The position numbers were made by a program, and so were the translations under genes. This document shows, in pieces, positions 43,947 through 52,440 of a stretch of 64,000 nt of DNA. Source of the stretch: a virus. The notes beneath the pieces are model-generated. The model ran no database searches, was not told where the DNA came from, and saw only the letters and a program-made list of their open reading frames with translations. Where the stretch lies: positions 62,001-126,000 of IMG/VR virus record IMGVR_UViG_3300020428_000007, one strand, 5' to 3'. Position 1 is the first letter of the stretch; every line of letters begins with the position of its first letter.

Positions 43947-44462
43947 TTACGCTACTTTATTGTAGTCGTCGAATGAAAACTCTGCATCGTACTGTAATGC
44001 GTTAGAGCCGGTGCCTTCAAAAGCAAGCTCTGGTGCAGTCTTAGGCCATACGCCTTTGATGCGATACTCAGCAGCAGTTGAACCGTCCTGCTTGAAGATA
44101 CGTAGAGTAGCATTAACTGCGTACTCGTCTTTAAATCCACCAAGCTGTGTTTTGTGATCACGACAGAAGTTAACCCACTCTTCAAGAACTGTATAAACAG
44201 AAAGTTCAGAGTTCTCAACAAAGCCAACGTTCATGCTTCCAGTAACCGTGTTCTGACCTGCGTGGCGAACAGTGTGACCGAATACTTGAACAAGAACTTC
44301 TGCAATAGTAAGTCCCGGCTTGTTAACAGAGCGGCATTGCATACGGAAAGCTTCTGTAGCATCAGTGATTTCAGAAGGCAATGAGTCGAATACAAGTTCG
44401 TAGTTATCTGACAATAACGGATCGCCAATGCTAATCGCGTTATCTAGTGTAGGCTTTGGCAT
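43947..44462 (-). CDS. Tail tube protein
   Basis: It lies directly downstream of the sheath gene, as in most myoviruses. It has the tube pattern: NYELVFDSLPSEI, FRMQCRSVNKPGLTIAEV, the beta-hairpin GHTVRHAGQNTV, WVNFCRD, and at the end EYRIKGVWPKTAPELAF and ALQYDAEFSFDDY. It forms the inner hexameric tube. I use ATG 44460-44462 (171 aa); the frame is open to 44498 but the extra residues overlap the sheath gene. Confidence 0.9.
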   Translation of the reverse strand: MPKPTLDNAISIGDPLLSDNYELVFDSLPSEITDATEAFRMQCRSVNKPGLTIAEVLVQVFGHTVRHAGQNTVTGSMNVGFVENSELSVYTVLEEWVNFCRDHKTQLGGFKDEYAVNATLRIFKQDGSTAAEYRIKGVWPKTAPELAFEGTGSNALQYDAEFSFDDYNKVA

Positions 44463-44475
44463 AACAAAAATCCTA

Positions 44476-46095
44476 TTAAGTGTTAGAGATAAATTCAACA
44501 GCAGCTTGTAGTTGACCTGTCTTAGGCACTACAGCATTTAAGTGAATACGCTTAGTGTATCTAGTAGGATCTAAGTACACATCGATAATCACATCCCCGT
44601 TTGCAATCGTATCGTTAGTGTTGTTACGACGATCACAAATAACTTCGTACCAGTATACACCACGACCGCGACGAACAGGTTCAAGTAACGCTTCAAGTGT
44701 TCCACGTTGCTTATCGAATAGAAGTTCATCGATAGGTTGGAATACAGCGTAGTTGTTATTGATTTTAACCGCAGCTTGAAGCATAGCAAGCATACGAACA
44801 ATACCAACATCTTGTAACGCACTCTTAACCGTGTACAGGGTATCAGCACCCCACACTAAAGTTCCTTGACCAGAAATACTACGAATAATATTAATCTGGT
44901 TTTCAACTAGTGCGTTACGATGACCTTGTTTGTAGTCTTGTGCAAGTCCAAGAATACCATTAAGATATCCATTCTGAATACCAGCAGGAGCAAACCAAGG
45001 CGCTTCGTTTTCGTCAGTACGAGCATAGACAGCAGCAACATGACCGCTTGGTGGAATCTGAACATCAACACCATTTTCAGTATCACGAACAATTAAGTCA
45101 GGTCCGTAAAGAGCCGAAGTATAATCGTTAATATTAAGAACGTTACGGCGGTAATCAATAGCTGCCTGTGTTTCTTGAACTGCGCTAGGTAAATCTAGGA
45201 CAGCTATACAGTCTTGACGTACACCAGCAATAGTGTTCATCTTGATTTGAATTGCAGGGTCTGAGTAACCAGCGTTAATCAAAATGTTTACGTCAATCTC
45301 TTCTGGGTCAATGAACTTGTCCCATGCTTGGATGATATCACCAGTAGTAATAGCATCACCGTTAGTTCCACCTACTAACTGACCGTTAAGCTCGTTGTTA
45401 ACGTCATCACGAATACCACCACCAATAGCATTGATTAGTTGTGGCTTGTTAGTGTTAGCAAATTCTGCGTGTTGTTTATTGAAGCGAATGCGAATACGGC
45501 TTGAACGCGCATTGACAATATCTTCAATAAACATTTGCTTTCCACCAGCATCAGTCTTACGGAAACAAGTACCGACATACTCTTCCGATGCAACCGTGTT
45601 AGTACCCTCATACACTCTGAGATAAAAACTATCGCCTGATAAATCAGCAGTGTTAGGAAAGAACTCAATCCAAAGATTGTTATTCCATTCGCCTTCATCA
45701 CGACCGTACACTAACATAATATCTTGTGCTGTTAATGTAACATCTGTGGGTTTATCGAATCCAGCAGACGGGTGACGAGTAGCAGAGTAATTGTTATCTG
45801 TGAAAACAACTACACCACCATACTTAGCGTTACGTGCTACGCGCAAGAAGTACAAACGGTTAGCTTCTGAAAGAAAACCTTCTGCACAATAATGAGCGAC
45901 ACCGAAACGCGGGTCTTTCTTTCCGAATACGTTACGGAAATCTTCATTGTCAGTTACTAGTGTTGGTACACCAATAGGACCTTTCTTAGACGCACCGACC
46001 AGAGCACCAATAGAAGTAGCTTCGGCAGTAATACGTTGAGAACGGTCATTGATTTGGGTGTACACACCTGCTGACGTACTATTAGTAGCAAGCAT
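44476..46095 (-). CDS. Tail sheath protein
   Basis: 539 aa. The N terminus (SAGVYTQINDRSQRI, then TSIGALVGASKKGPIGVPT) is the classic sheath start. FLRVARNAKYGG and a GWGADTLYT-like region (GTLVWGADTLYTVKS) near residue 400 follow. The C-terminal VNVKIYLDPTRYTK-type strand is present as IIDVYLDPTRYTKRI, followed by a VVPKTGQLQAAVEF end. It contracts to drive the tube through the envelope. Confidence 0.95.
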   Translation of the reverse strand: MLATNSTSAGVYTQINDRSQRITAEATSIGALVGASKKGPIGVPTLVTDNEDFRNVFGKKDPRFGVAHYCAEGFLSEANRLYFLRVARNAKYGGVVVFTDNNYSATRHPSAGFDKPTDVTLTAQDIMLVYGRDEGEWNNNLWIEFFPNTADLSGDSFYLRVYEGTNTVASEEYVGTCFRKTDAGGKQMFIEDIVNARSSRIRIRFNKQHAEFANTNKPQLINAIGGGIRDDVNNELNGQLVGGTNGDAITTGDIIQAWDKFIDPEEIDVNILINAGYSDPAIQIKMNTIAGVRQDCIAVLDLPSAVQETQAAIDYRRNVLNINDYTSALYGPDLIVRDTENGVDVQIPPSGHVAAVYARTDENEAPWFAPAGIQNGYLNGILGLAQDYKQGHRNALVENQINIIRSISGQGTLVWGADTLYTVKSALQDVGIVRMLAMLQAAVKINNNYAVFQPIDELLFDKQRGTLEALLEPVRRGRGVYWYEVICDRRNNTNDTIANGDVIIDVYLDPTRYTKRIHLNAVVPKTGQLQAAVEFISNT

Positions 46096-46141
46096 TTATT
46101 TACTCCTATTTAACTCTAAGTCAATAGTGTTAAATTACAAA

Positions 46142-46546
46142 TCAAGCGTAGGAAATCTTGATGGTTTGTTCTATGTCAGTACGAATAGTCAATCGACCGT
46201 TGTACGAACCCGGAAAGCAGAACATTCGTTTCACATTAAACGTGATAGAATTCATCAAAGAGGAATCGCCGAAGTCTACTTTAAATGCGTGTGGAGCTTC
46301 AATTAAACAGAAGTGCTTTTGTTCGTACTCTGGTATTAAATGAAACTGCGTGGGAGTTACCAAGACAGACTGCGATATAAAGGCATCGCTATGTGGAACT
46401 AATGCACTAGTACTTTGATTAGCTAGAACAGCCCGTGAATAGTGGGTTGCTTTAGTTACAGCAAAGTCAAACACAAACGTAGAACCAACGCCCTTAGTCT
46501 TAGTCAGTCGAGAGTTAATCTTCATCGGTATGTTGGTCGTCATCAT
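46142..46546 (-). CDS. Hypothetical neck/tail protein, 134 aa
   Basis: It lies between the tail completion candidate and the sheath gene. It is beta-rich and ends with strands LTIRTDIEQTIKISYA. GGAG four bases upstream supports ATG at 46546 (or 46543); a third Met at 46525 is possible. No family is recognised. Position suggests a neck or tail-terminator component. Confidence 0.6.
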   Translation of the reverse strand: MMTTNIPMKINSRLTKTKGVGSTFVFDFAVTKATHYSRAVLANQSTSALVPHSDAFISQSVLVTPTQFHLIPEYEQKHFCLIEAPHAFKVDFGDSSLMNSITFNVKRMFCFPGSYNGRLTIRTDIEQTIKISYA

Positions 46547-47186
46547 CCAACTCCATTCTGTAGGTTATCTCACCTTCGTTGTTAAGTTTAGCAACATCTT
46601 TGTGAGTACCTATCTTACCATCTACACGAAAAGGAAGTTCTACACTAAATGTGCCTGGACTGTTTTCATCTTCAAGGACAGCTTCTGGAAAAGTAGCAGA
46701 CAGACTTTCAGTATAGATTCTTGTAACGAAAGGAATCCCTTTCCCTATAGGTAAATTAACTTTTACGTTAAGAGATTCAGTACCTACCATAATTAGATAG
46801 CGTTCAATCAACGACAAAGCATCTTGAATATTGTTAGTCGAATACTTCAACTGACAATCCAATGTAGCTTTAAAGAAGTAACCCATAGAGTAGGACGTAT
46901 TAGAAGTTCCACCAGCATAAGCAGAACCGTGTCTACGCAATAACTTTACGTTACCATACTCTTTAGTCATTTCAATCGATGAAACTTTCCAATACTGATA
47001 AGGGTACTTTGTGCCGTCGATATTTCTATCGTTACGAACAGCGCCTTTATAGTCGTCATCAGTTACTAAAGGAAATACATCAAATTTAAAACGATTTGTG
47101 AATGCCGTCTTTACCGCCTGCATAGTTGCATACAGTGGGGCATTTGTTTGCTTAGCTGAGCCAAGTAAATCATTGTATCTAGACAT
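46515..47186 (-). CDS. Putative neck/tail completion protein, 223 aa
   Basis: It sits between capsid and sheath genes, where neck and tail-completion proteins (gp13-15 in T4) occur. It has a helical N terminus, a central YPYQYWKVSSIEMTKEYG strand pair and an acidic C-terminal tail ending ELDDDDQHTDED. I place the start at ATG 47184-47186; upstream in-frame codons run into a terminator hairpin. Role from position only. Confidence 0.6.
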   Translation of the reverse strand: MSRYNDLLGSAKQTNAPLYATMQAVKTAFTNRFKFDVFPLVTDDDYKGAVRNDRNIDGTKYPYQYWKVSSIEMTKEYGNVKLLRRHGSAYAGGTSNTSYSMGYFFKATLDCQLKYSTNNIQDALSLIERYLIMVGTESLNVKVNLPIGKGIPFVTRIYTESLSATFPEAVLEDENSPGTFSVELPFRVDGKIGTHKDVAKLNNEGEITYRMELDDDDQHTDED

Positions 47187-47200
47187 TAGCGACCTTGAAA

Positions 47201-47252
47201 CAAAAAAGCCCCATGCAAAAGCCAGAAGTTCCGACAATTGACACAGGGCTTT
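47201..47252 (-). terminator. Terminator-like hairpin after capsid block
   Basis: AAAGCCC (47205-47211) and GGGCTTT (47246-47252) pair across a 34-base loop that may fold further. On the - strand T6 follows. It lies directly after the 47256-47648 gene and 15 bases before the next ATG. It probably lets only part of the abundant capsid transcript continue into neck and tail genes. Confidence 0.65.
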
Positions 47253-47255
47253 ATT

Positions 47256-47648
47256 TTATTTTCGTGTTTTGAAACTAACACGTAATGGAGACTTGATAGC
47301 CGAAGAAGCCGTAACTTCTATTTCTTCATCTTCATCAAATGATTGAGAGCGATAATCATCAAAACTTTCTACATCATCACGCATACTTTTACGACGGTTA
47401 GCAACGTTCATAGAAGAGAGTGCCTCTTCAATAGAGTTGCTAATGGAATCAAGAGTAGTATCAGTGTTAGCCAAGCTTTCAGCAAGAACAGGTCCTGTAT
47501 AACTGCCTTCCACTAATGAGTCAATAAACGCATTAGAGTCGCTCGATGCCATTGCTAACGTAAATAGCTTTGCAAAATTGGAGAAGTCTTTTTGATTGAA
47601 CGCAATACAAGATAAAGCAACCAAGTCTTTCGCACTATTATCTTTCAT
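47256..47648 (-). CDS. Small head protein, possible prohead core component, 130 aa
   Basis: It directly follows the capsid gene. The N-terminal half is helical and Ala/Ser-rich. The middle carries RRKSMRDDVESFDDYR and an acidic stretch FDEDEEIEV, then TASSAIKSP near the end. Similar TASS/VASS peptides are frequent in the scaffold. It could be a core or cement protein processed by the prohead protease. No family is recognised. Confidence 0.6.
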   Translation of the reverse strand: MKDNSAKDLVALSCIAFNQKDFSNFAKLFTLAMASSDSNAFIDSLVEGSYTGPVLAESLANTDTTLDSISNSIEEALSSMNVANRRKSMRDDVESFDDYRSQSFDEDEEIEVTASSAIKSPLRVSFKTRK

Positions 47649-47708
47649 GCCCTATCTCCGTAGAAAAGGTGGTGGAAGCGTTAACTACCACCGAGTTAAA
47701 CTAAAAGC

Positions 47709-48791
47709 TTATACTCGTTGACCTTTTGCTACAGAGCGAACGTTTGCAAGAACGAACGAGAACGTTTCAGCAATTAACCAACCTTTGTCAGTTGCGCCTT
47801 GGTTCGCACCATCAGTAGGAGTAGAACGTACACCGCGAGTAGTGTAAACGCCGTGGTTTTCAGGAGAAGATACAACGTAGATTTCGCCTTTATCAAGAAC
47901 GCGTTGGTTCTGAGCGCGGAAACCGTCAGTCATAAGTTCTAGTCCAACTAGTGTACCGATTTTACCGTTAACAACTAGGTCGAACTTGCTTACTGGATCA
48001 AGGAATGAGCTGAACTCAGGGTTACCGATAATGTCTTTCCAGAAGTCATTAGAGATAATCGCTTTGTTAGCAGACAAGTTCCAGTCAGTAACCTGTTCTT
48101 GCATTGACGCAAGCATCTTAGGTGTAAGTTCACCAGAGATATAAGTAAGATCGTTTGCACGACCTACAGTGCGGTCAGCAGCGCGTTTCCAGATACGGTC
48201 TTCGCCAGTCATGATAGCTTCCATTGCTTGATCGCGGATATCGCGAAGCAGGTCGCCAGATGATTGGTCAAGTTCCATTTGAGATACGCGAACGTTTGAC
48301 TTAACTTCGTATTCAGATGGACGGAACTGACGATCACGAATCAGTTGATAACCCATTTGAGTTGGTGAAGTTGAGATAACCGCTTGCACTTCGTGGCGTG
48401 GCATATAAACGTTAGGGAATTCACCTTGACGTAGAGTTTTACCAACCGCTAAGTTACGCATAAAGCCAGCGCGTGAAGCTTGCTCAGAAATTTCGTCAGC
48501 TACAGCAGCACCTAGTGCAGCCCAGTCTTCAAGAGACGCGTTAGCTTGTGCAACTAGCTCCGCTTCTTGACGAGAGATTTCTTCTGATGGAACATGTTCT
48601 TGCTTGATTTCGCCAGAAGCCGACATGCTCATGATCGTACTAATAGCTTCTAGTAGCTCGCCTTTATCGTGCGCGTTAATTTCGCCGTTAGAAGAAAGAG
48701 CAGATAAGCCGGAACCCGGCAGTTTCAAAGCTTCGATAGGATCGCCGTTCGCCAGTACATGACGGAAGTTACGTGCGTTAGATTTGTTCAT
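47709..48791 (-). CDS. Major capsid protein
   Basis: It lies between the decoration/scaffold genes and the neck genes. 360 aa is typical for an HK97-fold capsid protein with an N-terminal delta region. Residues 1-75 are polar and helical. After them come GEFPNVYMPRHEV, then a long spine helix region (DQSSGDLLRDIRDQAMEAIM) and late strands GTLVGLELMTDGFRAQNQ, VLDKGEIYVVSSPENHGVY and FVLANVRSVAKGQ typical of the P-domain. The LSALSSNGEI and SMSASGEI stretches in the leader resemble the shared S-x-S-A peptide and are candidate protease sites. Confidence 0.85.
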   Translation of the reverse strand: MNKSNARNFRHVLANGDPIEALKLPGSGLSALSSNGEINAHDKGELLEAISTIMSMSASGEIKQEHVPSEEISRQEAELVAQANASLEDWAALGAAVADEISEQASRAGFMRNLAVGKTLRQGEFPNVYMPRHEVQAVISTSPTQMGYQLIRDRQFRPSEYEVKSNVRVSQMELDQSSGDLLRDIRDQAMEAIMTGEDRIWKRAADRTVGRANDLTYISGELTPKMLASMQEQVTDWNLSANKAIISNDFWKDIIGNPEFSSFLDPVSKFDLVVNGKIGTLVGLELMTDGFRAQNQRVLDKGEIYVVSSPENHGVYTTRGVRSTPTDGANQGATDKGWLIAETFSFVLANVRSVAKGQRV

Positions 48792-48832
48792 GGTTTAATT
48801 ACTCCAGATTCGTTTCACAATTACTGCAAAGA

Positions 48833-49540
48833 TTAAATAACTGATTCCAGTACTAGGAAAGCAGAAGAACTGGTTGGTGCTTCTGACACAACCCAGTTGG
48901 TTAATACGGTTCCGTCACCGCCAACAGTAAGATTACCATCAGCGCCAAGGCTTGGATGTACTGCGCTAGCCCAATCAACAGTTACGTCGAAGTTTGAGAT
49001 AGTAAGCTTAGTTGCAGTAATAACGCGACCAACGATACCCATTTCAGCAGAAGGGTTACCACCGATAGGACCTTCACCATGAATAAGACGAGATTCAGCA
49101 ACAGTAGGCTCGTAAGTAGATTGTACTTTAACTGCTTTGCCTTTGTCAGCATCGTTGAAGTAAAGAGTATCACCGTCAACAGCAACTTCACCGGCATTAG
49201 CAGGAGCAGAAGAACCAACAGACACTTTAGAAGAGTCAACAGCAGTACCGTCTAGGAAGATAGCGAAGTTGCTTTGATCAAGTTTTTGACCAGCAACAAA
49301 TTTACCTTGGTCAGACACTGTGCCTTCAGTGATGAAAGGAAGCATACCAGGTGGCATTGCGCGGCTGATTGAGAAACCAGCGAAAACTTCTGAGTCATCA
49401 GCACCAGTAGAAAGACCAAGCTTAGTCTTACCGTCGTGCTTTTTGAATACAAGAGCCATACCTTCATCAGTGATAGGCTCGCCTGGAACGTAGTCACCTT
49501 CGGAAGTTTTTACGAACAAAGTATTTGCGTAATTAATCAT
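48833..49540 (-). CDS. Putative capsid decoration/cement protein, 235 aa
   Basis: It lies directly upstream of the capsid gene. It is all-beta with Gly/Asp/Thr-rich turns and no charged helices. Blocks include DSEVFAGFSISRAMPPGMLP, KLDQSNFAIFLDGTAVD and a GPIGGNPSAEMGIVGRVI segment. This composition and position fit a decoration protein that stabilises the shell. No signal peptide. Confidence 0.7.
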   Translation of the reverse strand: MINYANTLFVKTSEGDYVPGEPITDEGMALVFKKHDGKTKLGLSTGADDSEVFAGFSISRAMPPGMLPFITEGTVSDQGKFVAGQKLDQSNFAIFLDGTAVDSSKVSVGSSAPANAGEVAVDGDTLYFNDADKGKAVKVQSTYEPTVAESRLIHGEGPIGGNPSAEMGIVGRVITATKLTISNFDVTVDWASAVHPSLGADGNLTVGGDGTVLTNWVVSEAPTSSSAFLVLESVI

Positions 49541-49571
49541 TTGGAAATTCTCCGATTACAGATTTGATATC

Positions 49572-51542
49572 TTAGCGTGGCAGATTTTTCAGCAGGCCAG
49601 CCGCGCGATTTTTGAAATCACCTGAAGCTACGCTAGACTGTGAAGTCATTGCACTAGATTCAGATTGTGGTTTACTCGCTACAGTGCGTGGCTGCAAGCG
49701 ATTTTCGAAAGTGCTTGAAGTAGAAGCAGTGCCGTCTTTACGTGCGTAAGAAGCAGAAGCTACCATACGAGAAATTTCGTTTTGGGTTTCCGCAGGCTTC
49801 TTAACAAGTTCAACAGCTTGTTCTACTAGCATACTATTAAGGGTATCAGCGTTAGCTTCAAACACGTTGTCAACTAATTGACGAGCGTTTTCAACACCAG
49901 ATGCCTTAAGAGTGTTTGCTAAGCTATCAATGATTGGGTTTGATTTACCATTGAATACACCACGGTTAATACCCATCATAGCTGTAGCCAGAGCAGCAGT
50001 GAAACGTTCAACTACAGTAGCGTCACGTTCTTCCTGTGCAGAAGCATAAGCTTCAACTTTAGCTTGGGCGTCTGCGGCAACTGAACGTTCAACTACGGTT
50101 TGCATAGTATGTTCGTCAAATGCGATAGACTCAAAGCCAAATTCACGTAGACCTTCCGATACACCGTTAGAAGCGATAGACTTCATAACAGCAGAAGCGA
50201 AGCTTTGTGAGCGGAAGATTTCTTTAACCGTGCCTTCAACGTTAGACTCTGATGCAACAGCAATAGGCGTAGCGCTATGCATTGCAATCCAGCGGTTTTC
50301 GCCAGCAACAGTTGCAGCATTAACTAGAGCAATCTTGTCTGCTTCCAGACCGTTTTCGCTTGCGTATGCTACCGCTTCCATAACGTCTAAAGAAACCGTT
50401 ACTTCGGCAACAGATGAATCAGATTCAACATCTTCTTCTTCTTCATCTTCAAGACCGTCTACGTCATCCGAATCTTCTTCATCTTCGTCATCTTCGTAAA
50501 TGTCTTCTTCGTCGTCGCCTTCGTCTTCTTCATCGTCTTCAAGGTCGTCGTCTTCAAGGTCGTCGTCTTCAACGTCATCGTCGTCAGAGCTTGATACGAT
50601 AGTAAGGTCGTCTAGGTCGTCGTCTTCATCGTCAAAGAGGTCGTCGTCTTCTAGATCGGCTTCGATTTCGTCTAACTCAGAATCTTCATCATCGAAGATA
50701 TCATCGTCTTCCATCATTCCGGCGTCCATTTCAAGTACAGACTGTTCCAGTTCTTGAATATCTTCTGGGTCAACAACCGCAGACGAGCAAGACGGACAAA
50801 CTGTAATGTCTTCACTTGAAGCAATAATGTGCATACCGCATTCTTCCGAATCAACACACTGGAAGTAGTGAGCTTCGTTGCCGTATTTGCTAGACAATGA
50901 TTTAAGTACTGAGCTATCAGATTCAATGTCTTGTGCAGTTACGTCTTCGCCGTAGAACGGGCTGAACTTCACGTTATCGCTACTGTTAGAAATAAATGAT
51001 ACATTAGTACCATCAACGTATGATAAAGCAGGTTCGTGACCTTGAGCAATCGCGATAAAGTCTTGCTGCGCTTCTTCCATAGAAGAGGCTACAACGACAA
51101 TACCTTGGCTGCCGCTAAGCTCACTGTAGTCGCTTGATTCAGATTCGAACTCTTCTTCAACGTCTGCTTCAAAATCAACATGAGCGTTACAAGAAGGGCA
51201 GTTAGAAACTGATTCGCAAGAGTCCGCAATGATATGAGTAGAGCATTCACTACACATAGCGTATTCTACAACTACCTTATCGTCGGGGTCAGCACTGGAA
51301 GTTACTTCGAGATCAGTATCCACTACATTCATGGTTTCACCACCGTCGCGAAGTGGATTCAAGAAAGTATTTCCTGAGCCTGCGACAGTAGCTAGTGCGA
51401 AAGAGTTATCACTAGAAGCGAGTACTTCTAAGCTTTCTCCAAGCGCAACCTTGGCGTAGTTACGGATAGCTTCATCCCGAGAACTAGCAGTAACAACAAT
51501 ACCAGCGAAAGAAGGTTGCTGGGTTTTCTGTTTTACTGTCAT
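49572..51542 (-). CDS. Large acidic scaffold/core protein with two zinc-ribbon repeats, 656 aa
   Basis: Two N-terminal repeats of about 115 residues each start FAGIVVTASSRDEA and SQGIVVVASSMEEA and end in zinc ribbons: CSECSTHIIADSCESVSNC-P-S-C, and CGMHIIASSEDITVCPSC. Residues about 280-400 are an extremely acidic Asp/Glu/Ser tract. The remaining 260 residues are Ala-rich helices ending AAGLLKNLPR. Upstream of decoration and capsid genes, it most likely acts as scaffold or prohead core, with the helical tail touching the capsid protein. Repeated V-x-A-S-S peptides may be protease sites. Confidence 0.7.
   Translation of the reverse strand: MTVKQKTQQPSFAGIVVTASSRDEAIRNYAKVALGESLEVLASSDNSFALATVAGSGNTFLNPLRDGGETMNVVDTDLEVTSSADPDDKVVVEYAMCSECSTHIIADSCESVSNCPSCNAHVDFEADVEEEFESESSDYSELSGSQGIVVVASSMEEAQQDFIAIAQGHEPALSYVDGTNVSFISNSSDNVKFSPFYGEDVTAQDIESDSSVLKSLSSKYGNEAHYFQCVDSEECGMHIIASSEDITVCPSCSSAVVDPEDIQELEQSVLEMDAGMMEDDDIFDDEDSELDEIEADLEDDDLFDDEDDDLDDLTIVSSSDDDDVEDDDLEDDDLEDDEEDEGDDEEDIYEDDEDEEDSDDVDGLEDEEEEDVESDSSVAEVTVSLDVMEAVAYASENGLEADKIALVNAATVAGENRWIAMHSATPIAVASESNVEGTVKEIFRSQSFASAVMKSIASNGVSEGLREFGFESIAFDEHTMQTVVERSVAADAQAKVEAYASAQEERDATVVERFTAALATAMMGINRGVFNGKSNPIIDSLANTLKASGVENARQLVDNVFEANADTLNSMLVEQAVELVKKPAETQNEISRMVASASYARKDGTASTSSTFENRLQPRTVASKPQSESSAMTSQSSVASGDFKNRAAGLLKNLPR
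50440..50720. repeat. Trinucleotide-rich low-complexity tract
   Basis: On the + strand this reads as imperfect GTC/TTC/ATC triplet repeats, with recurring AGGTCGTCGTCTTCA units around 50537-50580. It encodes the Asp/Glu tract of the scaffold on the - strand. Such repeats can expand or contract by slippage, so length may vary between related phages. Confidence 0.8.
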
Positions 51543-51737
51543 TTCAAATTCTCCTAGGAGTCGTTAATGATACAAAGATGCAATCTTACGCATAAGAGCG
51601 AAATACAACTGCTCTTTGCATAGTATAAAATTAAGTGAAAACAAGAATTATAGGTGAGGTTTTGAGGTGTTATTTTCAGATATTTTTCAATGAATTTTGG
51701 AGATATTTTTAGAGGAAAATAGAGGAATTTTAGAAAT
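51543..51737 (-). promoter_or_regulatory. AT-rich leader upstream of the capsid operon
   Basis: This gap follows a terminator (51738-51767) and precedes the scaffold gene, so a promoter for the capsid operon should lie here. On the - strand a TATAAT (51652-51647) and a TATACT (51627-51622) are present, but neither has a good -35 at standard spacing. A phage-modified or middle/late promoter may be used. The scaffold ATG follows CTAGGAGAATT with a clear AGGAG site. Confidence 0.35.
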
Positions 51738-51767
51738 AAAAAAGCCCCGAATTAACGAGGCTTTTTC
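51738..51767 (-). terminator. Intrinsic terminator after the frameshift gene
   Basis: AAAAAGCC and GGCTTTTT arms pair around a 12-14-base loop; on the - strand the second arm continues into TTTATTTC. It lies 17 bases after the stop codon at 51784 and ends the internal-protein operon. The A/T flanks on the other strand would also work as a terminator, but no + strand gene needs it. Confidence 0.85.
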
Positions 51768-51783
51768 CGTACTAAGAACAAAA

Positions 51784-52416
51784 TTAATCGTGAAAGAAAA
51801 TAGCAGCTTTAGAACCATTTCTATCGAATACGTTTATATGGATACGTCCCGCATTTGGTAAAACGCCTTCATACGTAGTACCCGCTACACCGTCCATACG
51901 TTTAGACTTTAGATTCGATCCTATCTTAGTTAAGAGTTTTGAAACTGCATTTTTAGTTACGTTAGTACTATAACCTTTATTGCCTTGAACATCATGTCTT
52001 TTTAAAGGAGATCCTTTAATCTTATGTTCTTTCAAAAAACTATTAGCTCTTTTGTCAGAGGACTCAGATGAAGAGCTACCTCCGCTACTGTTTTCTTCAA
52101 TATCAGAAAGTGCATCTTGTACCGTAGATTTATCTTTGAATATAAGATTCATGAACTTTTTAAGAGAATCTTTATCTCCATACGTGTTCATTCTTTCTTC
52201 GTTGAAATCTGGATCGCGACCTGCGAACTCTAACTTAACACCTGCTTGATTTGCCATATCTAACAAATCTTCGGCAGTAGTTCCGTAGTCATCTTCCATG
52301 TGTGTAAGTTTGCCGTTTTTGACCGTAGCGTCTATCAAAGTTTCGTACTTATGAGAAGCATTCTTTATGTCTGCTTTTGTCGCATAAGCTCCGCTCGATT
52401 TTTTCGGCTTACTTAC
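51784..52416 (-). CDS. Probable -1 frameshift extension of the 52413-53867 gene (210 codons)
   Basis: The frame is open from the slippery site at 52416-52422 to TAA at 51784-51786. It has no ATG until well inside (residue 14 from a TTG at 52338, which lacks a ribosome site). This suggests it is made as a C-terminal extension of the upstream protein, giving about 694 aa in total. Its first part, NGKLTHMEDDYGTTAEDLL then KDSLKKFMNLIF, resembles the end of the zero-frame protein (GGKLDTRDADTKELLNG and EDLKKFFKDVL), so the extension adds a second copy of that module. A Ser-rich linker (SSGGSSSSESS) and a basic beta domain ending NGSKAAIFFHD follow. Independent initiation at TTG is the alternative. 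Confidence 0.7.
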   Translation of the reverse strand, partial: VSKPKKSSGAYATKADIKNASHKYETLIDATVKNGKLTHMEDDYGTTAEDLLDMANQAGVKLEFAGRDPDFNEERMNTYGDKDSLKKFMNLIFKDKSTVQDALSDIEENSSGGSSSSESSDKRANSFLKEHKIKGSPLKRHDVQGNKGYSTNVTKNAVSKLLTKIGSNLKSKRMDGVAGTTYEGVLPNAGRIHINVFDRNGSKAAIFFHD

Positions 52417-52440
52417 TTTTTTGCTGTTGTAGCCTTTTTT
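52384..52440 (-). promoter_or_regulatory. Programmed -1 frameshift signal: two A AAA AAG heptamers, stop, stem
   Basis: On the - strand the zero frame ends CTA AAA AAG GCT ACA ACA GCA AAA AAG TAA. Two in-frame A AAA AAG heptamers (52440-52434 and 52422-52416) precede the stop. An AAGG about ten bases upstream of the second heptamer could pair with 16S rRNA as in dnaX. GTAAGC (52412-52407) pairs with GCTTAT (52389-52384), including one G-T pair, three bases after the heptamer. The -1 frame is open from either heptamer. These are the three elements of the dnaX-type frameshift signal. Confidence 0.75.

Noticed and set aside
50230-50757. Poly-Ser/Leu/Arg + strand open frames
   Set aside because: They are the reverse complement of the Asp/Glu repeat tract of the scaffold gene, which is free of stops by composition only.
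51622-51652. Sigma70-type promoter for the capsid operon
   Set aside because: TATAAT and TATACT are present on the - strand but no -35 element at 16-18 bases supports either; kept only as a low-confidence leader region.
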